The notes: generated by a model from the sequence alone, not told the origin. Positions 1 to 7,491 are shown, counted from the first letter of the stretch. The stretch: 12,691 nt of DNA from JAAYGT01 sp050252075 (GCA_050252075.1 JBFWLP010000096.1:1-12691), one strand, 5' to 3'. Numbers and translations: made by a program.

Positions 1-1085
1 TGTTGTTGCCGGACCTGATTCGCGAAACGTCGCTCACATCGGCCGGGGCGGGCTACCTCACCACGCTGCCTGTCATCTGCCTTGGTTTGTTTGCTCCGGT
101 TGCGCCACGGCTCTCGGAGCGCATCGGCCCGGAGCGTACGCTGCTGGTGGTGATGGCTTTACTGGCGTTCGGCACGGCGTGGCGCGGATTCGGCGACCTT
201 TATTCGCTGTTTCTCGGTACGGCTATGGCGGGGGCGGGCATTGCCATGGGCAATGTGCTGCTTCCCAGCGTCGTAAAGCGTGATTTCGCGCATAAATCGG
301 GCCTGATGATGGGGTTGTTCACCATGGCGTTGTGCGGCGGCGCGGCGGCGGGATCGGCCTTCACGCTACCCCTGATGTATGCGTTTTCGGCGTCGTGGCA
401 AACGGGATTAGCCATGTGGGCCATACCCGCCGTCATTGTCCTGCTGGTATGGTGGCCGCAATCGCTGCGCGGCGGCAAGGTTGTGCGTTTCGCAACGCAG
501 GCGCCGCAGGGGTTGAAACGCGATCCGCTGGCCTGGGCGGTTACGTTCTTCATGGGCCTGCAGTCGTCACTGGCATATTGCATCATGGGTTGGGCGGTGC
601 CTATTTTGCGTGATCGCGGGCTCGATGGAGTGACGGCCGGCGTGATTGTTTCCGCATCGCTGCTCGTGCAGGTGGCGACCAGCCTGGTGGTGCCCAGCCT
701 GGCTGTGCGCTGCAAGGATCAGCGCCTGTTCAATGTGCTGCTCTCGTTGCTTGCCATCGTCGGGTTCATTGGTCTGGTGCTGGCGCCGCTGTCGACCATC
801 TGGTTCTGGGCCGTTGTGCAAGGCATCGGTCAGGGCGGCCTGTTTGCCATTGCGCTCACAGTCATTGTGCTGCGCTCGCCGGATTCGCGGGTAGCCGCGC
901 ATTTGTCGGGTATGGCGCAGGGGGTGGGGTATTTGCTGGCGGCTTTCGGGCCGCTATTGATCGGGGTGCTGCATAGCGTCACCGGCAACTTCGTGACTGC
1001 CGCCTGGCTGGTGACGGTGCTGGGCGGGCTGGCGGCCGGCTTCGGATGGTTTGCCGGGCGCAATGCCCATGTGAAGACGACTTGA
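1..1085 (+). CDS. MFS transporter, CynX/NimT-like, N-terminus cut by window edge
   Basis: Inner-membrane major facilitator transporter. The reading frame is open from base 3, and about 360 residues are present of the roughly 390-410 usual in this family, so only the start (about the first membrane helix) is missing. The visible part is almost continuous hydrophobic helices. It opens with a stretch reading GYLTTLPVICLGLFAPVAPRL and has a charged loop with SERIGPERT, then GNVLLPSVVKRDF. That pattern (helix, L-P-V, G-x-E-R loop, N-V-L-L-P-x-V-V-K-R-D-F) is what I associate with the CynX/NimT group (cyanate, 2-nitroimidazole and related small-molecule transporters). The substrate cannot be read from the sequence. 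No clear terminator follows the stop, and the ahpC promoter lies within 130 bases. Family call fairly sure; function unknown. Confidence 0.85.
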   Translation, partial: LLPDLIRETSLTSAGAGYLTTLPVICLGLFAPVAPRLSERIGPERTLLVVMALLAFGTAWRGFGDLYSLFLGTAMAGAGIAMGNVLLPSVVKRDFAHKSGLMMGLFTMALCGGAAAGSAFTLPLMYAFSASWQTGLAMWAIPAVIVLLVWWPQSLRGGKVVRFATQAPQGLKRDPLAWAVTFFMGLQSSLAYCIMGWAVPILRDRGLDGVTAGVIVSASLLVQVATSLVVPSLAVRCKDQRLFNVLLSLLAIVGFIGLVLAPLSTIWFWAVVQGIGQGGLFAIALTVIVLRSPDSRVAAHLSGMAQGVGYLLAAFGPLLIGVLHSVTGNFVTAAWLVTVLGGLAAGFGWFAGRNAHVKTT

Positions 1086-1171
1086 TTTAACCGGCGTTCG
1101 CCCCCATGTGTATCTGATCTGTCATGGCCGTGGCACAGTAATGGGCTACCCTGGCAGGGCAGTGCAGGCTA

Positions 1172-1208
1172 ATAGGCAGTAGCTATTGAAACGATTGGAT
1201 CAATCAAT
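1172..1208 (+). promoter_or_regulatory. Probable OxyR binding site (four-element) upstream of ahpC
   Basis: Four tetranucleotides at perfect spacing: ATAG (1172-1175), N7, CTAT (1183-1186), N7, ATTG (1194-1197), N7, CAAT (1205-1208). The first pair is an exact match to the OxyR/LysR half-site ATAG-N7-CTAT. The second pair differs from it by one base in each element and is itself an inverted repeat. The 37-base arrangement equals the published OxyR tetramer consensus of four elements in successive helical turns. The site ends one base before the predicted -35 box, where an OxyR tetramer would contact RNA polymerase to activate. ahpC and ahpF are classical OxyR targets. Binding by OxyR is inferred; no oxyR gene is in the window. 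Confidence 0.8.
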
Positions 1209-1237
1209 TTCACAAATAGCGTGGGCTTGCCTATACT
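1209..1237 (+). promoter_or_regulatory. Sigma-70 promoter of ahpC
   Basis: The -35 box is TTCACA (1209-1214), five of six against TTGACA. A 17-base spacer follows, then the -10 box TATACT (1232-1237), five of six against TATAAT. Transcription would start near 1244, giving a leader of about 36 bases before the ahpC start codon. The OxyR-type site abuts it upstream. Confidence 0.7.
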
Positions 1238-1279
1238 GACGCTGTATTCAACTTGTTCAACCACAAAAAAGGAAACGCA

Positions 1280-1843
1280 ATGTCCCTGATCAATACGAAA
1301 ATCAAGCCTTTCAAAGCCCAAGCCTATCACAGCGGCAAGTTTGTCGAAGTCAGTGACGAGTCGATCGCCGGCAAGTGGTCGGTATTCGTTTTCTATCCCG
1401 CCGACTTCACGTTCGTGTGCCCCACCGAACTCGAAGATCTGGCCGAACTGTACCCCGAATTCCAGAAACTCGGCGTCGAAATCTACAGCGTGTCCACCGA
1501 CACCCACTTCTCGCACAAGGCATGGCACGACACATCGCCTGCCATCGGCAAAGTGAACTACCCCATGGTCGCCGATCCCACCCACGCGCTGGCTCGCAAC
1601 TTCGAGGTGCTGATCGAAGAAGAAGGTATCTCGCTGCGTGGCACGTTCGTCATCAATCCTGAAGGCGAAATCAAGGTCATGGAAGTTCACGACAACGGCA
1701 TCGGCCGTGTCGCTTCCGAGCTGCTGCGCAAAGTAAAGGCTGCCCAGTACATCGCTGCCCACCCCGGCGAAGTCTGCCCCGCCAAGTGGAACGAAGGCGC
1801 TGAAACCCTCAAGCCTTCGCTTGACCTGGTCGGCAAGATCTAA
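1280..1843 (+). CDS. ahpC: Alkyl hydroperoxide reductase subunit C, 2-Cys peroxiredoxin
   Basis: Cytoplasmic peroxidase that reduces H2O2, organic hydroperoxides and peroxynitrite; its disulfide is re-reduced by AhpF. The product is 187 residues, the same length as the E. coli enzyme. The peroxidatic cysteine is C47 in the motif FTFVCPTE, with P40 and T44 of the PxxxTxxC active site also present. The resolving cysteine is C166 in EVCPAKW near the C-terminus, so this is a typical 2-Cys enzyme. The C-terminal SLDLVGKI closely resembles E. coli-type AhpC. Start chosen at the ATG at 1280, giving MSLINTKIKPF, because it follows the A/G-rich RBS AAAAAAGGAAA by a few bases. An in-frame TTG at 1253 would add nine residues unlike the family. 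Expression is probably peroxide-induced through the adjacent OxyR-type site. Confidence 0.98.
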   Translation: MSLINTKIKPFKAQAYHSGKFVEVSDESIAGKWSVFVFYPADFTFVCPTELEDLAELYPEFQKLGVEIYSVSTDTHFSHKAWHDTSPAIGKVNYPMVADPTHALARNFEVLIEEEGISLRGTFVINPEGEIKVMEVHDNGIGRVASELLRKVKAAQYIAAHPGEVCPAKWNEGAETLKPSLDLVGKI

Positions 1844-1854
1844 GTAGTCGTCCT

Positions 1855-1875
1855 GCTTGCATTTGAAGTGCAAGC
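1855..1875 (+). other. Hairpin 1 in the ahpC-ahpF spacer
   Basis: Perfect 7-base inverted repeat GCTTGCA (1855-1861) and TGCAAGC (1869-1875) with a 7-base loop, starting 12 bases after the ahpC stop. No T-run follows, so it does not look like a terminator. It could protect the 3' end of an ahpC-only transcript. Confidence 0.5.
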
Positions 1876-1888
1876 ATCCTGAAGTGCC

Positions 1889-1917
1889 CCCCGTGCCGGC
1901 CACAAGCCGGTGCGGGG
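1889..1917 (+). other. Hairpin 2 in the ahpC-ahpF spacer
   Basis: A GC-rich 12-pair stem, 1889-1900 against 1906-1917, with two G-U pairs and the 5-base loop CACAA. No T-run follows (the next bases are ACTGCAG), so it is not a standard intrinsic terminator. Its position between ahpC and ahpF suggests an mRNA stability or partial-termination element that lets AhpC be made in excess over AhpF. That role is inferred. Confidence 0.55.
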
Positions 1918-1951
1918 ACTGCAGACAAAACCCCAATGAAGGTGGATCACT

Positions 1952-3538
1952 ATGCTAGACGCGAACATAAAAAGTCAGTTGAATACCTACATGCAGATGC
2001 TGCAACAGCCCATCCGGCTTGTCGCCAACCTTGACCAGGGTGCCAAATCGGCCGAACTGCGCGAGCTGCTGCAGGAAATCACGCAAATGTCTGACAAGGT
2101 CGCGTTTGCCGAAGGCAACAACCCCCAGGAGCGCGCGCCGTCCTTCGCTATTGAGCGGGTCGGGTCAGATGTCAGCGTCCGCTTTGCGGGCATTCCCATG
2201 GGGCACGAGTTCACCTCGCTGGTGCTCGCCTTGCTGCAGGTGGGAGGCCATCCCATCAAGCTTGATCCAGCCGTCATCGAGCAAATTCGCAATTTGCCCG
2301 GCGATTATGCGTTTGAAACCTATTTTTCGTTGTCGTGCCAGAATTGCCCCGATGTCGTTCAGGCACTCAATACCATGTCCATCATCAACCCACGCATCAA
2401 GCATGTGGCGATCGATGGCGCCCTGTTCCAGAGCGAGGTTGATGCACGGCAAATCATGTCGGTTCCGACCATGTTCCTGAACGGCGAAGTCTTCGGGCAG
2501 GGGCGGTCCAGCGTGGAAGAAATCCTGGCCCGGCTTGACACCAATGCCTCAGCCCGCAAAGCCCAAGAGCTCAGCGAGCGCGAGCCGTACGATGTGCTGA
2601 TCGTGGGCGGTGGCCCGGCCGGTGCCGCAGCGGCCGTTTATGCCGCCCGCAAGGGTATACGCACCGGCGTGCTGGCCGAACGGTTTGGTGGTCAGGTGCT
2701 GGACACCATGGGCATCGAGAACTTCATTTCGGTGGTGGAAACCGAAGGTCCCAAGTTCGCCACTGCGCTGGAGCAGCACGTGAAGGCTTACGATGTAGAC
2801 ATCATGAATCTGCAGCGTGCCCAGGCGCTTGTGCCGGGCGAACTGACGGAAGTGCGCCTGGAGAACGGCGGGGTGGTCAAAGGCAAGACGGTTATCCTGG
2901 CCACAGGCGCCCGCTGGCGCGAGATCAACGTTCCCGGTGAAAAGGAATACCGTAACAATGGCGTGGCCTATTGCCCGCACTGCGACGGTCCTCTGTTCAA
3001 GGGGAAACGGGTTGCCGTCGTGGGTGGCGGAAACTCGGGTGTGGAAGCCGCCATCGATCTGGCCGGCGTGGTCGCTCATGTCACCCTGATTGAATTTGCC
3101 GACGCTCTGCGCGCCGACGAAGTGTTGCAGCGCAAATTGCGCAGCCTGCCCAATGTGGATATTGTCTTGTCCGCCAAAACCACTGAAATTCTTGGCGATG
3201 GCAAGAAAGTGGTTGGCTTGACCTACGAAGACCGTACGTCGGGTCAGTTGCGCAAAGTCGATCTGGAAGGTGTGTTTGTGCAGATAGGTCTGGTGCCGAA
3301 TACCGAATGGCTCAAGGGAACGGTGGATCTTTCCCGCTTCGGCGAAATTGAAGTCAACGCCAAAGGCCAGACCAACATTCCGGGCGTTTTTGCTGCCGGC
3401 GATTGCACAACGGTACCGTACAAACAAATCATCATTGCGGCCGGCGATGGTGCGAAAGCGGCTCTCAGTGCGTTTGATCACCTGATCCGCACGTCGGCGC
3501 CTGCCGAGCAGCCTGTAGTGGAACAGGCGGTCGCCTGA
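1952..3538 (+). CDS. ahpF: Alkyl hydroperoxide reductase subunit F
   Basis: Cytoplasmic flavoprotein disulfide reductase that passes electrons from NADH through FAD and two CxxC centres to AhpC. The product is 528 residues (about 520 is usual). Residues 1 to about 200 are the tandem thioredoxin-like domain, with redox centre C129-Q-N-C132 and cis-Pro in SVPTMF near 172. Residues from about 212 are the thioredoxin-reductase-like half. That half has the FAD-binding GGGPAG (219-224), active-site C341-P-H-C344, the NADH-binding GGGNSG (358-363), and the second FAD motif GVFAAGDCTTVPYKQ near the C-terminus. All catalytic cysteines are intact. The start ATG at 1952 has a good RBS (AAGGTGG, 1939-1945). 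It lies 108 bases after ahpC with no new promoter that I can see, so the two are probably cotranscribed. The transcript ends at the terminator at 3566-3593. Confidence 0.98.
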   Translation: MLDANIKSQLNTYMQMLQQPIRLVANLDQGAKSAELRELLQEITQMSDKVAFAEGNNPQERAPSFAIERVGSDVSVRFAGIPMGHEFTSLVLALLQVGGHPIKLDPAVIEQIRNLPGDYAFETYFSLSCQNCPDVVQALNTMSIINPRIKHVAIDGALFQSEVDARQIMSVPTMFLNGEVFGQGRSSVEEILARLDTNASARKAQELSEREPYDVLIVGGGPAGAAAAVYAARKGIRTGVLAERFGGQVLDTMGIENFISVVETEGPKFATALEQHVKAYDVDIMNLQRAQALVPGELTEVRLENGGVVKGKTVILATGARWREINVPGEKEYRNNGVAYCPHCDGPLFKGKRVAVVGGGNSGVEAAIDLAGVVAHVTLIEFADALRADEVLQRKLRSLPNVDIVLSAKTTEILGDGKKVVGLTYEDRTSGQLRKVDLEGVFVQIGLVPNTEWLKGTVDLSRFGEIEVNAKGQTNIPGVFAAGDCTTVPYKQIIIAAGDGAKAALSAFDHLIRTSAPAEQPVVEQAVA

Positions 3539-3565
3539 TCGTCAACTGCAGTACTCCTGATATCT

Positions 3566-3593
3566 CCGCCGCGGTCACGCGGCGGTTTTTTTT
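3566..3593 (+). terminator. Intrinsic terminator after ahpF
   Basis: Perfect 8-base stem CCGCCGCG (3566-3573) and CGCGGCGG (3578-3585) with loop GTCA, followed directly by eight T residues (3586-3593). This is a textbook Rho-independent terminator and closes the ahpCF unit. Confidence 0.95.
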
Positions 3594-3660
3594 GCCGGAC
3601 GGGGCAAGGTAAAATACGCCCACATCGATGCCGGCATGTGCCGGGTTATCAGGAGATTCC

Positions 3661-3858
3661 ATGCGCTTGATTATTGCGCTTCTTTTACCTTGGCTCACTT
3701 TTTTCACGATCGGGCGCCCCTGGTCGGGCATTATCTGCCTTGTATTGCAGCTCACCCTGATCGGGTGGTTGCCCGCCGCCATCTGGGCGGTGTATGCCCT
3801 TAGTCAATATAAAACCGATCAAAAAATAGACCGTGCGCTGCGTCAGCGCCAAGGCTAG
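3661..3858 (+). CDS. Small YqaE/Pmp3-like membrane protein
   Basis: A 65-residue protein made of two hydrophobic helices (about residues 3-17 and 22-47) and a short, charged, probably cytosolic tail (YKTDQKIDRALRQRQG). The pattern IIALLLPW near the start, a turn around GRPWSG, then LTLIGWLPAAIWAVYAL matches the YqaE/Pmp3 family (LLPP, then LLTxxGyiPGiiHA). That family contains 50-60 residue membrane proteins linked in yeast, plants and bacteria to membrane potential and stress. The tail is slightly longer than usual, and the second proline of LPP is replaced by W. Start chosen at 3661 because AGGAG at 3651-3655 is correctly spaced; an upstream in-frame ATG at 3628 has no RBS. It stands alone between the ahpF terminator and the next promoter. 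A TAAAAT at 3610-3615 may be its -10 box, but I see no good -35. Molecular function unknown. Confidence 0.85.
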   Translation: MRLIIALLLPWLTFFTIGRPWSGIICLVLQLTLIGWLPAAIWAVYALSQYKTDQKIDRALRQRQG

Positions 3859-3897
3859 TTCCGTTTCGCGTTTTTAGGGTAATCCCCTTCCAGTCTG

Positions 3898-3918
3898 CCC
3901 GGGCTTTCCGGGTAGAAT
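3898..3918 (+). promoter_or_regulatory. Probable -10 box and adjoining inverted repeat upstream of the BMP transporter operon
   Basis: TAGAAT (3913-3918) is five of six against the -10 consensus. It is directly preceded by the inverted repeat CCCGG-N5-CCGGG (3898-3912), which would fall in the spacer between -35 and -10, a common operator position. No convincing -35 box is visible, which may mean an activator is needed. A start near 3925 would place the in-frame ATG at 3917 outside the transcript and supports the start at 3980. The role as operator is inferred. Confidence 0.4.
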
Positions 3919-3979
3919 GCTGACCTATTCGCATTTACCCAGACGTCGCCCGAAGCGGCAGGTAACCGGCTACCATGAC

Positions 3980-5518
3980 ATGACTTCTCGCTTGGCCTTG
4001 CATCAGATCACAAAGCGCTACCCGGCCGTCGTTGCCAACGACGGCATTGATCTTGCGGTCGAGCCCGGCGAAATTCATGCGGTACTGGGCGAAAACGGGG
4101 CGGGTAAATCCACCCTCATGAAAATCATTTACGGTGTGGTCAAGCCCGATGCCGGTACGGTGCTCTGGAATGGCGAACCGGTTCATATTGCCAGCCCGGC
4201 AGCCGCAAGACAGTTGGGCATCGGCATGGTTTTCCAGCATTTTTCGCTTTTCGATACGCTCACCGTTGCCGAGAACATTGCTTTGGGGTTGCCCGAAAAG
4301 GTTCAGCTCGACGTGCTCGAACAGCGCATCGAGTCCACGGCACGAGAATACGGGCTAGATCTGGAGCCTCGCCGCCACGTGCACACCCTTTCGGTGGGGG
4401 AGTGCCAGCGGGTCGAAATTGTCCGTGCCCTGCTGGGGCGTCCCCAACTGCTCATTCTCGATGAGCCCACCTCGGTGCTTACCCCGCAAGCGGTGCAGCG
4501 TCTGTTCGATACGCTGCGCAAGCTGGCCGACGAAGGCTGCAGCATTCTGTATATCAGCCACAAGCTCGACGAAATTCGCGCGTTATGCCAGCGCTGCACG
4601 GTCATGCGGGCGGGCAAGGTGACCGGTGTGTGCGATCCCCGGCAAGAAACCGAGGCCAGCCTGTCCCGCCTGATGATCGGATCCGAACCGCCGGCGTTAC
4701 CGCAGCGGCAACCGCATTCCGGCCAGGTGGTGTTATCCGTCGACCGTCTGTCTCTGCCTAAGGCGCATCCCTTTGCCACCGAACTGGCGTCGATCAGCTT
4801 CCAGCTGCATGCCGGGGAAATTCTGGGCGTGGCGGGGGTGTCGGGCAACGGCCAGCAAGAGCTTCTGGCCGCGTTGTCCGGCGAAGACCGGCGTACTGCA
4901 AATGCCATGATCACGCTCGACGGTCAAGGTATCGGTCAGCGATCGGCAGCGTGGCGCCGTGCGCAGGGCCTGGGCTTTGTGCCGGAAGAGCGACTGGGGC
5001 GCGGTGCCGTTCCGGAGCTTTCCCTGGCCGATAACGTGCTGCTTTCCCATCAAGGCCCTGCCACAGTTGCCGGCGGTTTTATTCGCAAAGGCGCGGTACG
5101 GCGTGTGGCGGCTTCCATCATTTCCCGTTTCAACGTCAAGGCGTCGGGGCCCGGCGCGGCAGCCGCCAGTCTGTCGGGCGGCAATTTGCAGAAATATATT
5201 ATCGGCCGCGAAGTGATGCGCCGGCCCAAGGTATTGCTGGTTGCCCAACCCACCTGGGGGGTTGATGTAGGTGCGGCGGCGCAGATTCGTGCCGAACTGC
5301 TGGCGCTGCGCGATGCCGGGTGCGCCGTACTGGTGGTCTCCGAGGAGCTCGATGAATTGTTTGAATTGTCCGATCGCCTTATTGTCATGGCCAAGGGGCG
5401 TGTGTCGCCGCCGCTGACTATCGCCGATGCCGACCTGAACCGGGTGGGGCAATGGATGAGCGGCCTGTGGGAGCCATCGTCTCAGACGGCCGGCGGGGGC
5501 GCGAATGCTCAAGCTTGA
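3980..5518 (+). CDS. BMP-type nucleoside ABC importer, double ATPase subunit
   Basis: Energises uptake through the two following permeases. It is a 512-residue protein with two ABC domains in tandem, the RbsA/NupO (YufO) architecture. The first domain is complete: Walker A GENGAGKST (37-45), Q-loop Q86, signature LSVGECQ (137-143, the LSVG form normal for NupO-like proteins), Walker B LLILDE (157-162) and H-loop H194. The second keeps a canonical signature LSGGNLQK (398-405). Its Walker A is degenerate (GVSGNGQQE, 286-294, no Lys), Walker B has Q where the catalytic Glu should be (VLLVAQP, 418-424), and S454 replaces the switch His. One working ATP site per protein is therefore expected, as usual in this family. 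Start at ATG 3980 gives MTSRLALHQI; an in-frame ATG at 3917 overlaps a likely -10 box. RBS weak. The 3' end overlaps the next gene by 14 bases. Confidence 0.92.
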   Translation: MTSRLALHQITKRYPAVVANDGIDLAVEPGEIHAVLGENGAGKSTLMKIIYGVVKPDAGTVLWNGEPVHIASPAAARQLGIGMVFQHFSLFDTLTVAENIALGLPEKVQLDVLEQRIESTAREYGLDLEPRRHVHTLSVGECQRVEIVRALLGRPQLLILDEPTSVLTPQAVQRLFDTLRKLADEGCSILYISHKLDEIRALCQRCTVMRAGKVTGVCDPRQETEASLSRLMIGSEPPALPQRQPHSGQVVLSVDRLSLPKAHPFATELASISFQLHAGEILGVAGVSGNGQQELLAALSGEDRRTANAMITLDGQGIGQRSAAWRRAQGLGFVPEERLGRGAVPELSLADNVLLSHQGPATVAGGFIRKGAVRRVAASIISRFNVKASGPGAAAASLSGGNLQKYIIGREVMRRPKVLLVAQPTWGVDVGAAAQIRAELLALRDAGCAVLVVSEELDELFELSDRLIVMAKGRVSPPLTIADADLNRVGQWMSGLWEPSSQTAGGGANAQA

Positions 5519-6566
5519 ACCGCGTGCGCAACCCTCGCTTGTCATGGCCTGGCTATCGCCGGTGCTGGCGGTGCTGCTTACCATGGTGTGCGGGCTGCTG
5601 TTGTTTCTGGCACTTGGCAAAGATCCTCTGGCCGGCCTGGCCGTTTTCTTTTACGAGCCGCTCAAGGATCTGCACGGCTGGTCAGAGGTCGGCGTCAAGG
5701 TTGCTCCACTGCTCATTATTGCCGTGGGTTTGTCTTTCTGTTTCCGGGCCAAAGTGTTCAACATCGGTGCGGAAGGACAATTGGTGGTGGGCGCCATCGC
5801 GGCAGGCGCCTTCATTTTATATGTCGATACCGATACCAATGGCGGCCCGTTGATGCTGACCATGGCCGTGGTGGCCGGCGCCTTGGGCGGAATGATCTGG
5901 GCTGCCATTGTGGCTTTCCTTCGCGACCGCTACAACGCGAACGAAATTCTGGTGTCGTTGATGCTTGTTTATGTGGCCCAGCTCCTGCTCAGCTATCTGG
6001 TGCATGGGGCGCTGCGCGACCCCGATGGCTTTGGTTTCCCCCAATCCCGGCTGTTTTCCGATGGCTTTCTGTTGCCCATCGTGTTGCCGGGAACCCGTTT
6101 GCACCTGGGCATTATTCTGGCCCTGATCGCGGCGGTGATCGGCTGGATCTTTCTTGCACGAAGCTTCTCGGGGTTCAAGCTTCAGGTGGGGGGCATGGCA
6201 CCGCTGGCGGCCCGGTATGCCGGGTTTTCGTCGCGCAGTGCGCTCTGGACATCGCTGCTGGCGTCGGGAGGCCTGGCGGGCATCGCGGGAGCGGCCGAAA
6301 TCATGGGCCCTATCGGTCAACTGACGCCGTCGGTTTCTCCGGGTTACGGGTTTGCCGCCATTATTGTGGCGTTTGTCGGACGCCTTCATCCCATCGGCGT
6401 CATTTTCTCCAGTTTTGTCATGGCGCTGTTTTATATCGGTGGCGAACTGTCGCAAAGCCGTCTGGGCATGCCTAATTCAATCACCGGAATTTTCCAGGGT
6501 ATTTTGCTGTTTGCACTGCTCGCTTGCGACGTGCTCATCAATAACCGCTTGCGGTGGGGGAAATAA
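5505..6566 (+). CDS. BMP-type nucleoside ABC importer, permease 1
   Basis: Inner-membrane permease of the branched-chain amino acid/ribose permease superfamily, resembling NupP (YufP). It has 353 residues and about ten hydrophobic segments. The family signature GLSFCFRAKVFNIGAEGQ is present, with NIGAEGQ at 86-92. The C-terminal half carries the conserved block LTPSVSPGYGFAAIIVAFVG. It would pair with permease 2 to form the membrane channel and dock on the double ATPase. Its start overlaps the ATPase gene by 14 bases with only a G-rich stretch as RBS, which suggests translational coupling; an in-frame ATG 13 codons later is possible. The stop codon overlaps the next start in TAATG. Confidence 0.93.
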   Translation: MLKLEPRAQPSLVMAWLSPVLAVLLTMVCGLLLFLALGKDPLAGLAVFFYEPLKDLHGWSEVGVKVAPLLIIAVGLSFCFRAKVFNIGAEGQLVVGAIAAGAFILYVDTDTNGGPLMLTMAVVAGALGGMIWAAIVAFLRDRYNANEILVSLMLVYVAQLLLSYLVHGALRDPDGFGFPQSRLFSDGFLLPIVLPGTRLHLGIILALIAAVIGWIFLARSFSGFKLQVGGMAPLAARYAGFSSRSALWTSLLASGGLAGIAGAAEIMGPIGQLTPSVSPGYGFAAIIVAFVGRLHPIGVIFSSFVMALFYIGGELSQSRLGMPNSITGIFQGILLFALLACDVLINNRLRWGK

Positions 6567-7483
6567 TGGACGCGCTTGCTCCGCTCATCGCTTCGGCCAT
6601 TACGGCAGGTACTCCGCTGATGCTGGCGGCGCTGGGTTTGCTCATCAACGAGAAGTCCGGGGTCATCAATCTGGGTTCCGAAGGCATGATGCTGGTTGCC
6701 GCCGTAACCGGCTTTGCCACGGCATTCACCACCGGCAGCGTGTTGCTGGGGTTTATCGCAGGCGCGTTGGCCGCCATGGTCATGGCCGGTTTTTTTGCCT
6801 GGCTGACCGTCTGGCTGGGCTCCAATCAGGTGGCCACCGGCCTGGCCTTGTCGTTGTTTGGCGTGGGGGCGTCGGCTTACATCGGCCTGGGCTACACCGG
6901 TCAGTCACTGCAGAAAAGCCCATCCGGCATTCCGTTTCTTGAAGACATCCCCTTTTTCGGCCCGGCCTTGTTTCAGCAGCACGGCATGGTGTATTTTTCG
7001 CTGGCGCTGTGTGTGGCCGTCATCTGGTTTCTGAACCGAACCCGGTCCGGCCTGGTGTTGCGCGCTGTCGGCGAATCGCCTTCCTCGGCGCATTCGCTGG
7101 GCTACAGCGTGCGGCGGATCCGGCTATGGGCCTTGCTTTTTGGCGGGGCATGCTGCGGCCTGGCGGGCGCCTTCATGTCGCTGGTGTACACGCCCATGTG
7201 GGTGGAAGGCATGGTCGCGGGCCGCGGATGGATAGCGCTGGCCCTGACAACCTTTGCCACCTGGCGGCCCGCGCGGGTGCTGGTGGGTGCCTATCTGTTT
7301 GGCGGCATCACCATTCTTACCTATCATATGCAGGCGCTGGGTGTGCCTGTGCCTTCTCAAGTGCTTTCCATGCTGCCGTACGTTGCCACAATCGTCGTAC
7401 TGGTGCTAATTTCCCGAAATGCCAACTGGATACGCCTGAATATGCCGGCCTCGCTTGGCAAGAACTTTAACCCCAACACCTGA
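6566..7483 (+). CDS. BMP-type nucleoside ABC importer, permease 2
   Basis: Second inner-membrane permease, resembling NupQ (YufQ). It has 305 residues and eight to ten hydrophobic segments. It carries the matching superfamily motif SGVINLGSEGMM (residues 31-42), the counterpart of NIGAEGQ in permease 1, and the block GRGWIALALTTFATWRP typical of the C-terminal half. Start chosen at ATG 6566, which shares one base with the upstream stop (TAATG) and follows the strong G-rich RBS GGTGGGGGAA. An in-frame GTG four codons earlier is less likely because it lies inside that RBS. Forms a heterodimer with permease 1 by family analogy. Confidence 0.93.
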   Translation: MDALAPLIASAITAGTPLMLAALGLLINEKSGVINLGSEGMMLVAAVTGFATAFTTGSVLLGFIAGALAAMVMAGFFAWLTVWLGSNQVATGLALSLFGVGASAYIGLGYTGQSLQKSPSGIPFLEDIPFFGPALFQQHGMVYFSLALCVAVIWFLNRTRSGLVLRAVGESPSSAHSLGYSVRRIRLWALLFGGACCGLAGAFMSLVYTPMWVEGMVAGRGWIALALTTFATWRPARVLVGAYLFGGITILTYHMQALGVPVPSQVLSMLPYVATIVVLVLISRNANWIRLNMPASLGKNFNPNT

Positions 7484-7491
7484 GGATGACC

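Noticed and set aside
1086..1171. Possible terminator after the MFS gene (CCCT-GGC-AGGG around 1150)
   Set aside because: Only a 4-pair stem with no T-run; not supportable.
1169..1936. Long open frame on the minus strand opposite ahpC (255 codons)
   Set aside because: It lies across the whole of ahpC and its promoter, resembles no known family, and is explained by the codon bias of the real gene.
2549..3481. Long open frame on the minus strand opposite ahpF (310 codons)
   Set aside because: Antisense shadow of a clearly intact ahpF; no domain or RBS seen.
3835..3875. Possible terminator after the small membrane protein (GCGCTG-CGT-CAGCGC and a later T-run)
   Set aside because: The stem lies inside the coding region and the five T residues are more than 20 bases away, so it does not fit an intrinsic terminator.
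3917..3979. ATG at 3917 as the start of the double ATPase
   Set aside because: It overlaps a probable -10 box, lacks an RBS, and adds 21 Arg-rich residues not expected ahead of the first ABC domain.
4817..5340. Degenerate Walker A, Walker B and H-loop in the second ABC domain as evidence of a decayed gene
   Set aside because: Asymmetric double ATPases with one degenerate site are normal in the RbsA/NupO family; the frame is intact.
4733..5620. Long open frame on the minus strand opposite the double ATPase (295 codons)
   Set aside because: Low-complexity, Arg/Gln-rich shadow of the second ABC domain, without recognisable motifs.
5588..6475. Alternate-frame 295-codon open frame inside permease 1
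   Set aside because: Same strand as a well-supported permease; Arg/Gly/His-rich with no membrane segments, typical of a frame-shifted reading.
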